Part shown: positions 24,643-33,124 of the stretch, one piece after another
Layout: each line of letters starts with the position of its first letter
How positions within the stretch are numbered: the first letter of the stretch is position 1
DNA from: JABDJL01 sp963664065
Lineage (GTDB): Bacteria; Pseudomonadota; Gammaproteobacteria; Xanthomonadales; SZUA-36
Reading direction: 5' to 3'
DNA: 64,000 nucleotides
Assembly (NCBI GenBank): GCA_963664065.1
Contig: OY760942.1
Span: 868,001 to 932,000 of the forward strand
Translations under genes and position numbers: made by a program
Notes under the pieces: generated by a model
What the model was told of the DNA's origin: nothing
The model's database searches: none
What the model saw: only the letters and a program-made list of their open reading frames with translations

Positions 24643-27501
24643 CTACGGCATTTCCCACGTAGCCCGCAGGTAGTAGTAACCGCCGTTAAAGCCGAAGGGG
24701 GACTGTTCGGGGTAGAGCAGGCCCGCCACCTCGCCGTGGGGGTTGATATCCGGGTATTCGTCGAGCGCATTCTGCAGCCCCACCAGTATCGACATCGATT
24801 CGGTGATGTCGAAGGCGGCCTCGAAGTCGAACAACAGCTCCGGCTCCGGGAAAAACGCCACGTCGCCGTCATTGGTGGGGGCGTCGTAGTACCCGCCGTA
24901 GTGGCGGGCGCGCGCCATCAGACGCCAGGAGTCCTGCGCATGACTCCAGGTGGCCGTGATCCGGGAGTCCGGGCGCCCCTGCTCGATCTGTAGCGCGCGG
25001 TTCTTGCTGGTGAAATCCGGATTGAACTGGGTCAGTTTAATGTCCGACCAGTTGGCGACTACCGTCAGGGTGGAGGCACCTCCGCCGAGAGCGAACGTAT
25101 AGCTCGCCACCAGATCGACGCCGGATGCTTCCACGGTCTGCTGGTTGGAGAAGAAGCGCACCGATGAGAAGCTGGTGGCGTCGGAGACGCCGGCGGCGAG
25201 AAGCGCGCTGATGTCTTCCTCGGTGAGGGTGAACCGGCTGGTGAAGGAGACCCGATCCTCGATCTTGATGTTGTAGTAGTCCAGGGTTACATCGAAGGCG
25301 CCGGCGTCGATGACGATGCCAAACGTGGTGTTCACGGACTCTTCCGGCGTCAGCGCCGTGGCGCCCTTCTGCTGAGCGACGGGATTGGTCGGCGGTAACG
25401 TGGCAATGTCCGCGAGCATGCCCATCTGGAACTCCGTGGTGACATTGCGCAGGTTCGCCTGCCCCGCGGTGGGTACGCGAAAGCCCGTGCTCACCGCGCC
25501 GCGCAGCGCGACGTTGTCGCCGACTTGCAGGCGGGCGGCGATCTTGCCGTCCAGCGTGTTGCCGTAGTCAGGGTAGTTCTCGAAGCGTAGCGCGCCGCCG
25601 AGCAGCAGACGCTCGCTCACGTCGGATTCCACGTCGATGTAGGCGCCGTACGCGCTCACCGTGTGCTCGCCGGCATCGCCGGGCTGGAAGCCGGCGAAAC
25701 CGTTGGAGCCGACGCCGAAGCCCTGCGCCGCCAGGCCGTGGGTAATGTTGGGATCGATGTAGAACGAGTTGGGGTCACCGTTGTGGATGCGGAACGTCTC
25801 GTCCCGGTACTCCAGGCCGTAGGCGACATTCACCGGCCCCCAGAGATTCGCCACGTCGAACGGTTTCGACATGTCGAAGTTGATCACCCGATCCGTTTCC
25901 GTGTAGGCGCCGGCCTGGTAATAAACGGGGATATCGTTGCGCTGCGCCAGCAGTTGCGGATTGATGGTGTTGTAGATGTAAAACGACGCGTCGCTGCGGC
26001 CCGCCGTGGCGCTGACGTCGTAGAACCAGCCGGAGTCCAACTCCCCGCGCAGGCCGCCGGCGATACTCAGGTCGTCGATGTAGCCGCCGAATTGCGGGGT
26101 GAACCCGCCGGGGAACTTCTCGATCAGCGAATAACAATTTGGGTCGTTGCGGATTGAGGCCAGCGCGGCACTGTCCGCTACGTAGTCAACTACTCGTACA
26201 ATCGGGCAGTTGCCGGACCCGTCGCCCGTCAGGTCCGCCACCTTGACGGTGCGGGTGATGCCCGCCCTGTCGGTGATCGACACACCATAGTCCGACCCAT
26301 CGTCATAGACCAAGGGCTTGCCCTTGTCGAGATCTTCCTGGCTAGGAGAGCTGCCTATCGCCAGGAAAACCTTGTTGTTATTTGCATCCAACACGTGGCT
26401 TGGCCACACGCCGTCGAAGGTGACGGTGATGCCCTCTCGGTCGGTCACCCGCGAACCATCTTCGTATACCAAGGGCTTGCCCTCGTCGAGATCTCCCTGG
26501 CTGGGACGGTCGCCTACCGCATTTGTTACCTCGCGGCCATTCGCATCCAGCACCCGCCCGCGGAACACGCCCCCGCGTGTATGGGGATTACGATAATAGA
26601 AACCGCCTTCCACCTGTCGCTTGGCCCAGTTACCGAAGGCGTAGACCTCGCTGCCGTTGCCCAGATCCAGGCCGAAGTTGCCGAACAGCTTGAAGTCGCC
26701 GGAGATTTCCGGCGCGCCCCAGATCTGCGCGGCGGGCTGGCGCACGTTGCTGTTGCCAGCGCCGATCAAGTCTTGCGCGTCGCCGCGCTGCGCGCTGCGG
26801 CTGGTCGGGTCGGCTTCCTTGAACTCGAAGCTCAGGTTTGCAAATCCCGCATCGGTCAGGGGCAGCCCGACGTTGGCCGCGAGCGTGATCGAATTGCCGT
26901 CACCCTCGAAATAACTTCCCCACTTGGCGTCGAGTGTGACGCCCTCGGCGTCCTCCTTGAGCACGAAGTTCATGATCCCGGCAATGGCGTCGGAACCGTA
27001 TTGCGCCGAGGCGCCGTCGCGCAGCACTTCCACGCGGTCCAGCGAAATGGCCGGGATCACCGACAGGTCGGGCCCCTGGGATCCCCCTGAAATACCCGCC
27101 CCAAGCAGTGCGATCACCGCCGCGCGGTGGCGCCGCTTGCCGTTCACCAGCACCAGCGTCGCATCGGGCGGCAGCGAGCGCAGGGTCGCCGGGCGAATGA
27201 GCGTGGCCGCGTCGCTGATCGGCTCCTGGGCCACATTGTAGGAGGGCACCAGCGCCCCCAGCAGCGAATCCATGTCCGAATCGCCGTGGGCCAGGAAATC
27301 ATCTCCCCCGATCACGTCCACCGGCACCGGGGAGTCCGAGGCCGAACGGTCCCGACGCCGGGAACCCACCACCAACACTTCCTCCAGCGGTCCGGCTGCC
27401 GCTCCGCCTGCTTCCTGGGCAACCGTCGTGCCCGCCGCCATCGCAAATGCGGCGACGAGAGCCACAAAAACCAGTTGGATCGCTCGCTCAGCATTCGACA
27501 T
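24643..27501 (-). CDS. TonB-dependent outer-membrane receptor
   Basis: 952-aa receptor with a signal peptide (about residues 1-28, ending TTVAQ) and a TonB-box-like stretch EEVLVVGSRRRD. The plug domain includes LVLVNGKRRHR and VEVLRDGASAQYGSDAIAGIMNFVLK. A large beta-barrel follows and ends in YYYLRATWEMP. The plug resembles receptors annotated for catecholate, saccharide or other unknown substrates in marine proteobacteria; the ligand is not readable. Residues of about 310-418 contain a roughly 50-residue segment present twice (LDANGREV...PSQGDLDEGKPLVYEDGS and LDANNNKV...PSQEDLDKGKPLVYDDGS). It is the only intact gene in the composite transposon. The 204 bp upstream, before the right IS, hold no recognised promoter. 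Confidence 0.93.
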   Translation of the reverse strand: MSNAERAIQLVFVALVAAFAMAAGTTVAQEAGGAAAGPLEEVLVVGSRRRDRSASDSPVPVDVIGGDDFLAHGDSDMDSLLGALVPSYNVAQEPISDAATLIRPATLRSLPPDATLVLVNGKRRHRAAVIALLGAGISGGSQGPDLSVIPAISLDRVEVLRDGASAQYGSDAIAGIMNFVLKEDAEGVTLDAKWGSYFEGDGNSITLAANVGLPLTDAGFANLSFEFKEADPTSRSAQRGDAQDLIGAGNSNVRQPAAQIWGAPEISGDFKLFGNFGLDLGNGSEVYAFGNWAKRQVEGGFYYRNPHTRGGVFRGRVLDANGREVTNAVGDRPSQGDLDEGKPLVYEDGSRVTDREGITVTFDGVWPSHVLDANNNKVFLAIGSSPSQEDLDKGKPLVYDDGSDYGVSITDRAGITRTVKVADLTGDGSGNCPIVRVVDYVADSAALASIRNDPNCYSLIEKFPGGFTPQFGGYIDDLSIAGGLRGELDSGWFYDVSATAGRSDASFYIYNTINPQLLAQRNDIPVYYQAGAYTETDRVINFDMSKPFDVANLWGPVNVAYGLEYRDETFRIHNGDPNSFYIDPNITHGLAAQGFGVGSNGFAGFQPGDAGEHTVSAYGAYIDVESDVSERLLLGGALRFENYPDYGNTLDGKIAARLQVGDNVALRGAVSTGFRVPTAGQANLRNVTTEFQMGMLADIATLPPTNPVAQQKGATALTPEESVNTTFGIVIDAGAFDVTLDYYNIKIEDRVSFTSRFTLTEEDISALLAAGVSDATSFSSVRFFSNQQTVEASGVDLVASYTFALGGGASTLTVVANWSDIKLTQFNPDFTSKNRALQIEQGRPDSRITATWSHAQDSWRLMARARHYGGYYDAPTNDGDVAFFPEPELLFDFEAAFDITESMSILVGLQNALDEYPDINPHGEVAGLLYPEQSPFGFNGGYYYLRATWEMP

Positions 27502-27740
27502 GGATCGTTCCTCTTATGTTAAGGACATAAAATATGGTTTGGCCGGTCCTGGGACGTGCCGGCTCCGGAAATCCGGTAAGAAACGGCATTCATGCGACCG
27601 TATCGGCCCCCACCAAACCCATTGCTAGAGCGACATTATAGCAACGCTTATCCCATAAGTCCCCATAGGCTTTGCATGCTGTAGGAATGTACGACCCTAT
27701 TTATTGGTAATTATGCCCTTGACGAAATGACAGGGATCCG

Positions 27741-27920
27741 CTAAGATCCCTTCATGCCCTTAAATAATCCTGTCTTTTCAATGCCTTTGTTGTTTTCGGC
27801 AACCGCTTTATCGATAGCCTTCATGGTGCGTTTCCCGACGATTTTCTCCATGAAGTCATGGTCGGGGAGATTGTGGGTGCTCTTGGGCAACCGTCGTTTC
27901 TTCTTGGGAGCTTGAGTCAT
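27741..27920 (-). CDS. Small basic passenger protein of the IS (right copy)
   Basis: Identical to the 59-residue ORF at 21840-22019, with its ATG sharing the CATG of the divergent transposase start. Function unknown. Confidence 0.5.
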   Translation of the reverse strand: MTQAPKKKRRLPKSTHNLPDHDFMEKIVGKRTMKAIDKAVAENNKGIEKTGLFKGMKGS

Positions 27921-28812
27921 GACTGATGTAAACCTTTTTTCGTTAATGGATCGGTTCAATTGCGATGAGAATTGCCGCGAGATCCTAGAAGATATCCGCT
28001 GGCCCGATGGCCCTTTCTGCTCTCGGTGCGGCGCGATTGACTCCCGTGAACTTCCCGATGGGGGCAAGTACTACTGCCGTTCATGCGGCTACCAGTTCAC
28101 GGTGACGAGCGGGACCATCATGCACGATTCGCACCTGCCGTTGCGCAAGTGGTTCGCCGCCATCTATCTGATGTGCGAGTCCAAGAAGGGCATGTCCGCC
28201 AACCAACTCAAGCGCACACTCGGGGTGACCTACCGTACAGCTTGGCACCTCTGCCACCGCATCCGTGAGGCTATGGGTAACGACCCGCTCACCGGCCCGG
28301 TGCTGGTTGGCGTCGTTGAGGTCGATGAAACGCTTGTGGGCGGCAAGGTGAAGGGCAAGGGACGCCGCTACACGGGCAACAAGACCATCGTCGCCGGCGC
28401 CATCCAGCGCGAGGGTGAGGTCCGCTTGGAACAGATCCCGGACGTGAAGAAGAAAACCCTGCATGACTTCATCGGGCGCACCGTCAAGGACGAAGCCGAA
28501 GCCATCTATACCGACGAACTCAAGTCCTACCTCGGCATCGCCGACGCCGACACCCGCCACGAAACGGTCAACCACTCGATCGAGGAGTGGGTCGTAGGCG
28601 ATGTCCACACCAACGGTATCGAGGGCGTGTGGAGTCTTTTCAAGCGTTCGATCGTCGGGACCTTCCATAAGATGAGCCGCAAGCATATGGACCGCTACCT
28701 TGAAGAACTGGAGTGGCGATTCAACAATCGTGACAACCGCCACATCTTCCACGATACGTTGGAGCGGATTATGAACACTGGAAACCTCACCTATCGTGAA
28801 TTGGTGGCATAG
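27919..28812 (+). CDS. IS1595-family (ISXO2-like) transposase, right copy
   Basis: 297 aa, identical in sequence to the transposase at 22018-22911, with the same zinc ribbon and catalytic motifs. Having two intact transposases and intact ends suggests the composite element may still be mobile. Confidence 0.95.
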   Translation: MTDVNLFSLMDRFNCDENCREILEDIRWPDGPFCSRCGAIDSRELPDGGKYYCRSCGYQFTVTSGTIMHDSHLPLRKWFAAIYLMCESKKGMSANQLKRTLGVTYRTAWHLCHRIREAMGNDPLTGPVLVGVVEVDETLVGGKVKGKGRRYTGNKTIVAGAIQREGEVRLEQIPDVKKKTLHDFIGRTVKDEAEAIYTDELKSYLGIADADTRHETVNHSIEEWVVGDVHTNGIEGVWSLFKRSIVGTFHKMSRKHMDRYLEELEWRFNNRDNRHIFHDTLERIMNTGNLTYRELVA

Positions 28813-28829
28813 CATATTGGTTCATTTTG

Positions 28830-29342
28830 CTACCCATCACCCGCAATCCGCCTAATAGCTTCATCACACCCAAATTCTTCCAAGTAGGTCTCTGCTTGGC
28901 AGGCTCGTTTATACACTGTGTCAAGGAGGTCGCCTCCCTTTAGGTCTCCTCCGAGGAGCCCCATTTCCTTAAGCTCCCGGAAAACAATATTAAACTTCTC
29001 TCTTTTGGCGGTGGTGCCTTCCCCTGGGCTCCTAAGAAACTTTTTAACATAATCAAGTCTGCGCAGTGCCTCGTCCCGCCGTCGCAGTTCGTCTGCCTGT
29101 CGCTGCCGCAGTGCTTCTTGTTGCTGCGCGGTCTGTTCTCTCCGCCATTTTTTGTAATCGGCCATCCACCGGTCGAAAAACATTGACAGAGCAGCCAGCC
29201 CGGACCCAAACCCAAGAATGGTAAGAAACGGCGCCACCGCCGGCCAGAACTGCGTCATCATGTCACGAGTCCCGAGAAAGCCAACAAGTGCTTCCTCCAC
29301 AAAAACAAGCAAGCACCATCGGAGCCACCGCGGAAAATCCAT
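28830..29342 (-). CDS. IS passenger: membrane-anchored coiled-coil protein (right copy)
   Basis: Identical to the 170-aa ORF at 22929-23441: N-terminal hydrophobic hairpin, charged coiled coil, soluble tail. Preservation of the frame in both copies is expected from recent duplication and is not by itself proof of function. Confidence 0.6.
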   Translation of the reverse strand: MDFPRWLRWCLLVFVEEALVGFLGTRDMMTQFWPAVAPFLTILGFGSGLAALSMFFDRWMADYKKWRREQTAQQQEALRQRQADELRRRDEALRRLDYVKKFLRSPGEGTTAKREKFNIVFRELKEMGLLGGDLKGGDLLDTVYKRACQAETYLEEFGCDEAIRRIAGDG

Positions 29343-29390
29343 CCGGGCACACTAGCCCCCTCAGTATATTTCGTCAAGGGCATAATTACC

Positions 29391-29398
29391 GGTTGATT
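29391..29398. repeat. Right target-site duplication of the composite transposon
   Basis: ggttgatt, identical to 21797-21804, directly abutting the right terminal inverted repeat. Confidence 0.9.
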
Positions 29399-29638
29399 TG
29401 GTTTCATCGGTGCATCGCATACCGCGGATTATGGGAACAGGTCGTACATTGGGCCATTGTAATCCATCTGCTTGCGTCTGTTGCCTTGCACCTTTGGACC
29501 GTTTCACAAGGAAATCACGAGTTTTACGCAGCGTTTCCGTACGGTTACAGCTACTTTGCTGTTTTGTATTTTGGTCTTTTTGCGTGGCGGTCATGGACCG
29601 TAAAACTCAAGCACGAAGAAACACCCAGTGATATCTGA
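29399..29638 (+). pseudogene. 3' part of the membrane-protein gene split by the composite transposon
   Basis: Eighty codons including the TGA stop. They continue the frame of 21634-21804 (WFHRCIAYRGLWEQVV, HLLASVALHLWTV, YSYFAVLYFGLFAWRSW, ending ETPSDI). Three hydrophobic segments are visible. The segment has no start of its own apart from readthrough out of the IS, so the protein is probably not made. Family not recognised. Confidence 0.85.
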
Positions 29639-29713
29639 TTGGTGCTCAACAAAGACCTCCGGATCGCCACACACCCTGACGGCCTTTTAGCTTAACGACC
29701 TGCATCAGGATCG

Positions 29714-29912
29714 TTACTTACGAATCATCGAGATCAGAAAGGGCAGCATGAGCAGGATTCCGATCACCAGGAAACCTGGTGCCACCTCACGCAATACCGG
29801 GTAGCCAAAATCTACACCGTTCCAGGGCTAGCACAGCCACTACCAGGAACACGACGCCAATGGCGTCCAGCATCACAAGAAACCATGGTTCGGATTTCAG
29901 GTTCTTATTCAT
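29714..29912 (-). pseudogene. Small two-TM protein gene with a one-base frameshift
   Basis: ATG at 29912 overlaps the end of the isoaspartyl peptidase gene by 8 nt. The frame encodes a first membrane segment (WFLVMLDAIGVVFLVVAVLAL), then hits a stop after 41 codons. Skipping one base after codon GAA (near 29820) gives GVDFGYPVLREVAPG and a second membrane segment, FLVIGILLMLPFLISMIRK, ending in TAA at 29714. The combined protein would be about 65 aa. Either a real frameshift or a base-call error. Family not recognised. Confidence 0.6.
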
Positions 29913-30906
29913 CAGAGTAAATTCCAACAAAAACTTCTCCGGCGGTATTGATGCTGGCCCGGTACATGCCGGCCGTGTTGTGCGGCATGGCGATGTTACC
30001 TTTCGAGTCTATCGCGATCACGCCGCCGTCGCCGCCCGCCTCGACCAGCACCTCGTTTACCAGGTGGCCGGCCGCATTGGAAATGGAGTGCCCTGCGCGG
30101 ACACGCTCGCAGATGCTATAGGCAACCACGTAGCGAATAAAATACTCCCCGGTTCCGGTGGCGCTGACCGCGCAGCTTTCATTATTGGCGTAATTTCCTG
30201 CCCCGATAATGGGCGTGTCACCGACACGTCCCCAGCGCTTGTTGCTCAGTCCGCCGGTGGATGTTCCCGCCGCCAGGTTACCTGCCCGGTCCAGCACCAC
30301 GGCCCCCACCGTCGAGTACCAGCTTTGTTTATCGGATCGCATGGTAGTTTCCGCGGCTTTTTTCTCCTGCAGTTGTTGCCAGCGATGGTCGGTATGAAAA
30401 TACGAGGGGTCAACGAGTTCAAAATCCTGTTCAATGGCAAATTGCTCCGCACCATCACCCATCAACATGACATGCCGTGACTCTGTCATCACTTTCAATG
30501 CAAGATTAATCGGGTTACGGATCCGGCGGACCGAGGCCACGGCCCCCGCATTCAAGGTTGCACCATCCATGATGGACGCATCGAGTTCATTTTCTCCTGC
30601 TGCATTAAATACGGCACCCTTGCCGGCATTGAACAAGGGTGAATCTTCCATGATGTTGATTGCGGTGGTAACGGCGGACAGACCCGTGCCACCTGAAACG
30701 AGCACCTGGTGTCCGGCCCGTATCGCTTCTTCCAGTTTCGCACGGATTTCATTTTCCTTTTCCTCGCCCAGATCTTCGCGGCTGATGGTTCCGGCGCCGG
30801 CATGAATCGCTATGGCCACGGGAGATGGTTCTGAAGCCATCGCAGGGCCTGATAAAAGGCAAGGCAGTACGCCAAGAATGAACAGGGACAGTTTTTTGTA
30901 TTGCAT
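29905..30906 (-). CDS. Exported isoaspartyl peptidase / L-asparaginase (Ntn-hydrolase)
   Basis: Type 2 asparaginase-like enzyme that self-cleaves before a threonine, then hydrolyses isoaspartyl dipeptides or asparagine. Starting at ATG 30906 gives a clear signal peptide (LSLFILGVLPCLLSGPAMAS), so it is periplasmic; the longer start at 30951 would bury it. Family motifs are IAIHAGAGTI, GKGAVFNAAGENELDASIMDG and the cleavage region STVGAVVLDRAG, with T the expected nucleophile. Also seen are GTSTGGLSNKRWGRVGDTP and GAGNYAN. It overlaps the frameshifted small membrane gene by 8 nt. Confidence 0.93.
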   Translation of the reverse strand: MQYKKLSLFILGVLPCLLSGPAMASEPSPVAIAIHAGAGTISREDLGEEKENEIRAKLEEAIRAGHQVLVSGGTGLSAVTTAINIMEDSPLFNAGKGAVFNAAGENELDASIMDGATLNAGAVASVRRIRNPINLALKVMTESRHVMLMGDGAEQFAIEQDFELVDPSYFHTDHRWQQLQEKKAAETTMRSDKQSWYSTVGAVVLDRAGNLAAGTSTGGLSNKRWGRVGDTPIIGAGNYANNESCAVSATGTGEYFIRYVVAYSICERVRAGHSISNAAGHLVNEVLVEAGGDGGVIAIDSKGNIAMPHNTAGMYRASINTAGEVFVGIYSDE

Positions 30907-30970
30907 AGGGATTTCCGGTGACAAAAGAAGTGAACTTTGATGCTCCACCACTTTCCTGTTATTTGCAATC

Positions 30971-31516
30971 TCAGTCAGGCACCGGGGGCAAGCCGGCTTT
31001 TCGGCGTTCCAGCCAGAAAAGTGCCGAATAGGTCTTGGGATCTACCTGTTTTCCCTGTTTCATCATTTTGGCCAACCACTCGCTCACCTGGTCCACAGGC
31101 ACGATGTGGACTTCAATCTGCTCATTGCTATCGCCCCCGCCAGAACCCGTTTTCACCAGTTCTTCGGCCAGGAAGAAGCTTATTGTCTCGTCACTCATGC
31201 CCGGTGAACCGGGGCAGGTGAGCAGATGCGTAAGCCGGCCTGCACGGAATCCGGTTTCTTCTTCTAGCTCTCGGTGTGCAGCGGTAGTAGTCGATTCCCC
31301 GATATCGTCAAAATCGCCTACCAGGCCTGCCGGTAACTCTATGACCATGCACTGAACCGGAATACGAAATTGTTCTACCAGGATTAATTCGTCATTATCG
31401 GTAACCGGAACCAATACCACGACAGCAGAGGCGTTGGTACGCGTTGCATATTCCCAATGATCGCGTTCCCGGATACCCAGGTAGCGGCCACTAAAGTGTT
31501 TTTTCGTCTCACCCAT
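30971..31516 (-). CDS. NUDIX hydrolase, ADP-ribose pyrophosphatase type
   Basis: Hydrolyses nucleoside diphosphate sugars such as ADP-ribose. The NUDIX box is recognisable in GESTTTAAHRELEEETGF, preceded by ELPAGLVGD and followed by PGSPGMSDETISFFLAEEL, features of the ADP-ribose/NudF-like group. ATG 31516 (MGETKKHFSG) gives 182 aa. The upstream in-frame start at 31633 adds 39 residues that overlap the divergent gene at 31646 and look non-native. It lies just upstream of the exported asparaginase on the same strand. Confidence 0.9.
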   Translation of the reverse strand: MGETKKHFSGRYLGIRERDHWEYATRTNASAVVVLVPVTDNDELILVEQFRIPVQCMVIELPAGLVGDFDDIGESTTTAAHRELEEETGFRAGRLTHLLTCPGSPGMSDETISFFLAEELVKTGSGGGDSNEQIEVHIVPVDQVSEWLAKMMKQGKQVDPKTYSALFWLERRKAGLPPVPD

Positions 31517-31645
31517 CGCGATTGTCTGCACAGCTCTGGTAAACTCCGTCGATTGTATCCCCGATATGTACGCTGAGACTATTGCGCGCGGGAACCAATG
31601 TTGGTTTTTCCGTTCAAAGCAGCGAATTTTCAAGGATTGTTGACC

Positions 31646-33118
31646 ATGTTTAAACGAATTTCAGGCCGCGTACTGGGCGCTGCCTTATCGCTTGTTTGCG
31701 TTACGGGCCATACCCAGTTGGCAACTCAAACCAGCCCGCAACAGCCAGCCGCCGCTGACCCGGGCGTGCCCGAATTGCGCCTCCGGGCCGGGAAGGCCTA
31801 CGAAAACAAGGATTACGAGGTTTACCGGCAGTCAATGTCGAAATTGCACGAATTACGGCCGAACAACAGTGAATACATGTATCACCTGGTTCTCGCACAT
31901 GCCTTGCTGGACGAGAAACCCCAGGCATTCAATCTCATGTTGCTGATGCAACGCCAGGGCCTCTCTTATGATTTCAATCAATCTGAAGCATCGATGAACC
32001 TGAGAAAACCCCAGCTCTATTCCTATCTGAATGACTTGATGATCGACGCCGGCAAGCCGTTGGGTACAGCAATACCGGTTGTCACCCTGGCGCCTGACGT
32101 GATACTTCCGGAAGGAATTGAATGGGATGCTTCGCGTGATGCCTTTCTGGTTAGTGCGGTTAGAAGTGGATCCATCATCGCAGTTTCGAAAGATGGCACC
32201 AGTACAGAATTATTGAAAGCTGATGAATCAAATCGGGTTTGGGGAATATATGACATTGCCATTGACGCGAAGCGTGACCGGCTTTGGGCGGTAAGTACCG
32301 CGAACGAAGACTATTCCGGTTTCGACACGACAGATAGAGGTCGTTCCGTGTTGATCGAAATAGACCTCTCCAGCATGGAAATCATTAAGCGCTACCCGGT
32401 ACCGATAGACGGTCTCCCGCACAATTTGCGCAACGTGACGGTTTCACCAAAAGGTGACATTTATGCCGTTGATGGTGTATTCCCGATTGTTTACGTGAAA
32501 CTGGCATCCGAAAGGGTGCTTAGGCCAATGGCGGCTTACAAAAACCTGGTCAGCCTGCGCGGCCTGGATATCTCTGATGACGGGAAGTTGCTTTACCTGG
32601 CTGATTATGAAATGGGCATCCTGGTGATAAATCTTGAATCCGGGAAGTCGGCGAGCCTTGCTGTCCCTGACACACTCAACCTGGGGGGAATTGCTGGCTT
32701 GTACTACTGGAACGATCAGTTAGTTGTTATTCAGAATGGTATCAAGCCACAAAGGATACTGAACCTTCAACTGGATGCTTCCGGCCGGGCCGTCAGCAAT
32801 GTGGCTCCACTGGCGGTCAACCTGGAATCAATGGATTACCCCAGTTACGGCACGGTGGTGGGGAATGATTTGTTTTTCTTCGCCAACAGCCACTGGGCAA
32901 GCAATATGGAATCTGCAAAACCCGTTGCCATCGCCCGAACCGTGCTTTCCGATGCCCCGGTCATCATTGCACCGGATGCAAGAAAATTCATGAAGGAATA
33001 CGCCAGCAAGAAGGGAGGCGGAGCCAGAAAGATCAGCATACCCGATGCTGATGTGCCAAAAGAATCCGGTTCCGGTGAAGAAAAGAAAGAAAAGGATGGA
33101 ACGAGCGGTAACAGCTGA
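31646..33118 (+). CDS. Secreted protein with N-terminal TPR-like region and beta-propeller
   Basis: 490 aa from ATG 31646, with an N-terminal signal segment (RVLGAALSLVCVTGHTQ). Residues of about 45-110 look helical/TPR-like (LRAGKAYENKDYEVYRQSMS, YHLVLAHALLDEKPQAF). From about 140 on, repeated SMP-30/NHL-like blades are seen (LPEGIEWDASRDAFLVSAV, IYDIAIDAKRDRLWAVS, LRNVTVSPKGDIYAVDGV, LRGLDISDDGKLLYLADY). The C-terminus is a Lys/Glu/Ser-rich tail. It probably acts in the periplasm or outside as a binding or hydrolase-like protein. The substrate is not evident. It starts 130 nt from the divergent NUDIX gene. Confidence 0.75.
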   Translation: MFKRISGRVLGAALSLVCVTGHTQLATQTSPQQPAAADPGVPELRLRAGKAYENKDYEVYRQSMSKLHELRPNNSEYMYHLVLAHALLDEKPQAFNLMLLMQRQGLSYDFNQSEASMNLRKPQLYSYLNDLMIDAGKPLGTAIPVVTLAPDVILPEGIEWDASRDAFLVSAVRSGSIIAVSKDGTSTELLKADESNRVWGIYDIAIDAKRDRLWAVSTANEDYSGFDTTDRGRSVLIEIDLSSMEIIKRYPVPIDGLPHNLRNVTVSPKGDIYAVDGVFPIVYVKLASERVLRPMAAYKNLVSLRGLDISDDGKLLYLADYEMGILVINLESGKSASLAVPDTLNLGGIAGLYYWNDQLVVIQNGIKPQRILNLQLDASGRAVSNVAPLAVNLESMDYPSYGTVVGNDLFFFANSHWASNMESAKPVAIARTVLSDAPVIIAPDARKFMKEYASKKGGGARKISIPDADVPKESGSGEEKKEKDGTSGNS

Positions 33119-33124
33119 CTCTGG

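Larger units (their letters stand above)
21805..29390. mobile_element. IS1595-family composite transposon (7586 bp) carrying a TonB-dependent receptor
   Basis: Two directly repeated, nearly identical 1685-bp insertion sequences (21805-23489 and 27706-29390) bracket a 4216-bp internal segment. The outermost 8 bp on both sides are identical (ggttgatt). The 8 bp at the inner junctions (aatcgttg and tatttatt) match neither each other nor the outer ones. Together with the exact restoration of the target reading frame, this indicates that the block inserted as one unit. The passenger segment is visibly richer in GC than the flanking chromosome. It carries one intact large gene (24643-27501), one decayed gene and one truncated gene. 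Confidence 0.88.
27706..29390 (+). mobile_element. IS1595-family insertion sequence, right copy
   Basis: Second 1685-bp copy, same orientation and same gene content as 21805-23489, with identical terminal inverted repeats. It differs at one position seen (A at 27736). Its right end is followed by ggttgatt, the same 8 bp that precede the left copy. Its left inner flank (tatttatt) shows no duplication. Confidence 0.93.

Noticed and set aside
21805..29390. Two independent insertions of the same IS
   Set aside because: Independent insertions would each show their own 8-bp duplication. Only the outermost flanks match, and the target frame is restored across the whole block.
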